From assembly GCA_050872805.1 (NCBI GenBank), contig JBNMHN010000066.1, positions 1 through 7,015 of the forward strand: a stretch of 7,015 nucleotides of DNA, given 5' to 3'. How positions within the stretch are numbered: position 1 is the first letter of the stretch; the number at the start of each line of letters is the position of its first letter. Below, piece by piece: positions 5,907-7,015 of the stretch. A model generated the notes under the pieces. The model made no database searches, was not told the origin of the DNA, and saw only the letters and a list, made by a program, of their open reading frames with translations. Both the position numbers and the translations under genes were made by a program. The stretch is from CAKVOD01 sp050872805. GTDB lineage: Bacteria; Bacillota; Clostridia; Christensenellales; UBA1242.

Positions 5907-6818
5907 TCATTTTTTTGCGGTTTTTGCTGATTCGGCGGCAAACTTTGCGCGGTTTTTATCCGCAATTTTTGTGATTTGTGCAACAACTTTGCCTTTGTGT
6001 AACCACCAGTCGCGGCTGTAAACGCGCAAGATGTCCCAACCACGGCTCTTTAGAAAGGCAGGGTGGTAGACGTCGCGTTCTAGCAAACTATCACTGCTGT
6101 TGTAGGCACTGTAGTCGCACTCAATGCCGATGAGGTATTTGTCAAGTTCCTTGTCATAGATTGCAAGCGAAATCTTGTAGTCCGTGTTGCCGATGTTGGT
6201 TTCAACGGTATAGCCCGCGTCTTCGAGGCTAGATTTGATTTCGTTTTCAAATGACGAATTGATAATTTCCATTTTTGGCATTTCTTGTGAGTCGTAGGAG
6301 TTCAAAATCAGTTGTGCTTCAAGCGCGTTTCCGTTTGAAACGGCGCGCGCATAACGCAAGTAGTTTTTGAAAATCTTTGGACCTGCATTTTTTGAATTTT
6401 CAACATTTAGTTCTTCAGGTTCAATACTTGTTACGACATAGATTTTTTCTTTTGCACGTGTGATTGCGACGTTCAAGCGGTTTTCTCCGCCCTCAACGGA
6501 TAATGGTCCAAACTGTGCGACGACTCTGCCGTACTCGTTTTTAGCATAACCGATTGAGAAGATGATAATGTCGCGTTCGTCACCTTGCACATTTTCAAGG
6601 TTTTTGATAAATAGGCTCGTGTCCTCGCCATTTTCCTTGCGGTTTGTTTCAAGCAAGAATTGGTCGCGGAATTTCGGGTCTTTTGCGCATTCTTCGTCAA
6701 GTGCGTCCTCAATAGCGGACTCTTGTTCGGTGTTGAAAGTGATAATACCGATTGATTGATTGTTTTTGCGTGTCTTAAAAATCTTTTTGACAATTTCAAC
6801 AACCTTTTTTGCTTCCGC
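5907..6818 (-). CDS. Superfamily 1 helicase with C-terminal Vsr/MTES_1575-like nuclease domain (partial)
   Basis: About 303 C-terminal residues of a large ATP-dependent DNA/RNA helicase (COG1112-like) are present. In order from the upstream side: a motif IV-like strand Ile-Gly-Ile-Ile-Thr-Phe-Asn; motif V as Val-Gln-Gly-Asp-Glu-Arg-Asp (Gln codon at 6585-6587); and motif VI as Asn-Arg-Leu-Asn-Val-Ala-Ile-Thr-Arg-Ala-Lys (around 6482-6450), with the arginine finger. From about 6251 down, a PD-(D/E)xK-type fold of the MTES_1575 family follows, with Gly-Ile-Glu-Cys-Asp (Glu at 6120-6122) and Arg-Asp-Trp-Trp near the end. The position where relatives usually have Asp (Asp-Leu-Ala) is Ser here (6168-6170). 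Walker A and the N-terminal half are missing: the gene is cut at 6813-6818, where foreign sequence begins. The frame stays open to an ATG at 6974, but the extra ~52 residues are the antisense of phoH and are not real protein. Such helicase-nuclease fusions are found in defence and repair settings; the role here is not known. Confidence 0.85.
   Translation of the reverse strand, partial: AEAKKVVEIVKKIFKTRKNNQSIGIITFNTEQESAIEDALDEECAKDPKFRDQFLLETNRKENGEDTSLFIKNLENVQGDERDIIIFSIGYAKNEYGRVVAQFGPLSVEGGENRLNVAITRAKEKIYVVTSIEPEELNVENSKNAGPKIFKNYLRYARAVSNGNALEAQLILNSYDSQEMPKMEIINSSFENEIKSSLEDAGYTVETNIGNTDYKISLAIYDKELDKYLIGIECDYSAYNSSDSLLERDVYHPAFLKSRGWDILRVYSRDWWLHKGKVVAQITKIADKNRAKFAAESAKTAKK
6813..6818. 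other. Chimeric junction
   Basis: Helicase sequence on the minus strand stops and phoH sequence on the plus strand starts within these few bases. Left of it the minus frame reads Glu-Ala-Lys-Lys-Val-Val, a normal helicase stretch. Right of it the plus frame reads Arg-Met-Gly-Gln-Asn-Thr-Lys, the conserved PhoH stretch, while the plus-frame codons just left of it do not match PhoH. Composition changes sharply at the same point. No inverted repeats or target duplications mark it. Confidence 0.75.
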
Positions 6819-7015
6819 ATGGGACAGAACACCAAGATGATCATCACCGGCGACATGACCCAGATAGACCTGCCCCACGAGCAGAAGAGCGGACTGAAGG
6901 AAGCTCTGCAGCTGCTCAGCGGTATCGAAGGCATCTCGGTGGTAGAGTTCAACAAGAAGGACATTGTGCGCCACAAGCTGGTGACACGCATCGTCAATGC
7001 CTACGAAGCCTACGA
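6816..7015 (+). CDS. phoH: PhoH family ATPase, internal C-terminal fragment, Bacteroidota-type
   Basis: The plus frame reads 66 codons without a stop, from Arg (6816) to the window end. It contains the PhoH block Met-Gly-Gln-Asn-Thr-Lys-Met-Ile-Ile-Thr-Gly-Asp-Met-Thr-Gln-Ile-Asp-Leu-Pro, then Lys-Ser-Gly-Leu and a final Asp-Ile-Val-Arg-His-x-Leu-Val, all hallmarks of the C-terminal half of the PhoH P-loop ATPase. The Gly-Gln-Asn-Thr-Lys and Glu-Phe-Asn-Lys-Lys-Asp variants match my memory of Bacteroides/Prevotella PhoH rather than the Firmicutes type. Walker A and B lie in the part that is absent. It has no start or stop and runs opposite to the helicase it adjoins. Codon choice is rich in G/C third positions (CTG, AAG, ATC, GAC), unlike the rest of the window. 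PhoH proteins are linked to RNA metabolism; the fragment itself cannot function. Confidence 0.88.

Noticed and set aside
5907..6818. Helicase-nuclease and Nudix pair as a defence system
   Set aside because: The genes are convergent with terminators between them, the helicase is cut off by the junction, and no other defence gene is present, so the window does not support a system.
6819..6974. N-terminal extension of the helicase frame to an ATG at 6974
   Set aside because: It is the antisense of a well-conserved PhoH coding frame and has no resemblance to helicase sequence.

Overview
The window reads as a piece of an AT-rich, low-GC Gram-positive (Clostridia-like) genome, probably a metagenome contig: strong Shine-Dalgarno sites, TGn-extended -10 promoters, a lipobox lipoprotein and U-tract terminators all fit. 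The last ~200 bases do not belong to it. They encode, in a richer base composition (about 56% G+C against roughly 40% nearby), a fragment of a Bacteroidota-type PhoH ATPase, joined in mid-gene to a helicase on the other strand. I read this as an assembly chimera, or less likely a real rearrangement, with the junction at about 6813-6818.

Layout. 1-2046 (+): a membrane-anchored, GLUG-like repeat surface protein, broken by one in-frame TAA at 862-864; the reading frame and the cysteine-marked repeats continue across the stop. A perfect 15-bp hairpin terminator follows at 2132-2169. 2310-3884 (-): a YkpA/YbiT-type ABC-F ATPase with one intact and one completely degenerate nucleotide site. 3885-4135: a divergent promoter region. 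4136-4999 (+): a secreted lipoprotein of unknown function with a near-consensus promoter, a good ribosome site and its own terminator. 5211-5732 (+): a Nudix hydrolase whose stop codon lies in the loop of its own terminator. 5856-5896: a second, probably two-way terminator. 5907-6818 (-): the C-terminal part of a superfamily 1 helicase with a Vsr/MTES_1575-like nuclease domain. 6816-7015 (+): the foreign phoH fragment.

The genes look like separate single-gene transcription units, each with its own promoter or terminator, rather than an operon or a defence island. There is no clear functional link between them. I see no tRNA, rRNA, CRISPR array, insertion sequence or attachment site. The points most worth checking are the chimeric junction, the one-sided loss of an ATP site in the ABC-F protein, and the nonsense codon in the repeat protein.
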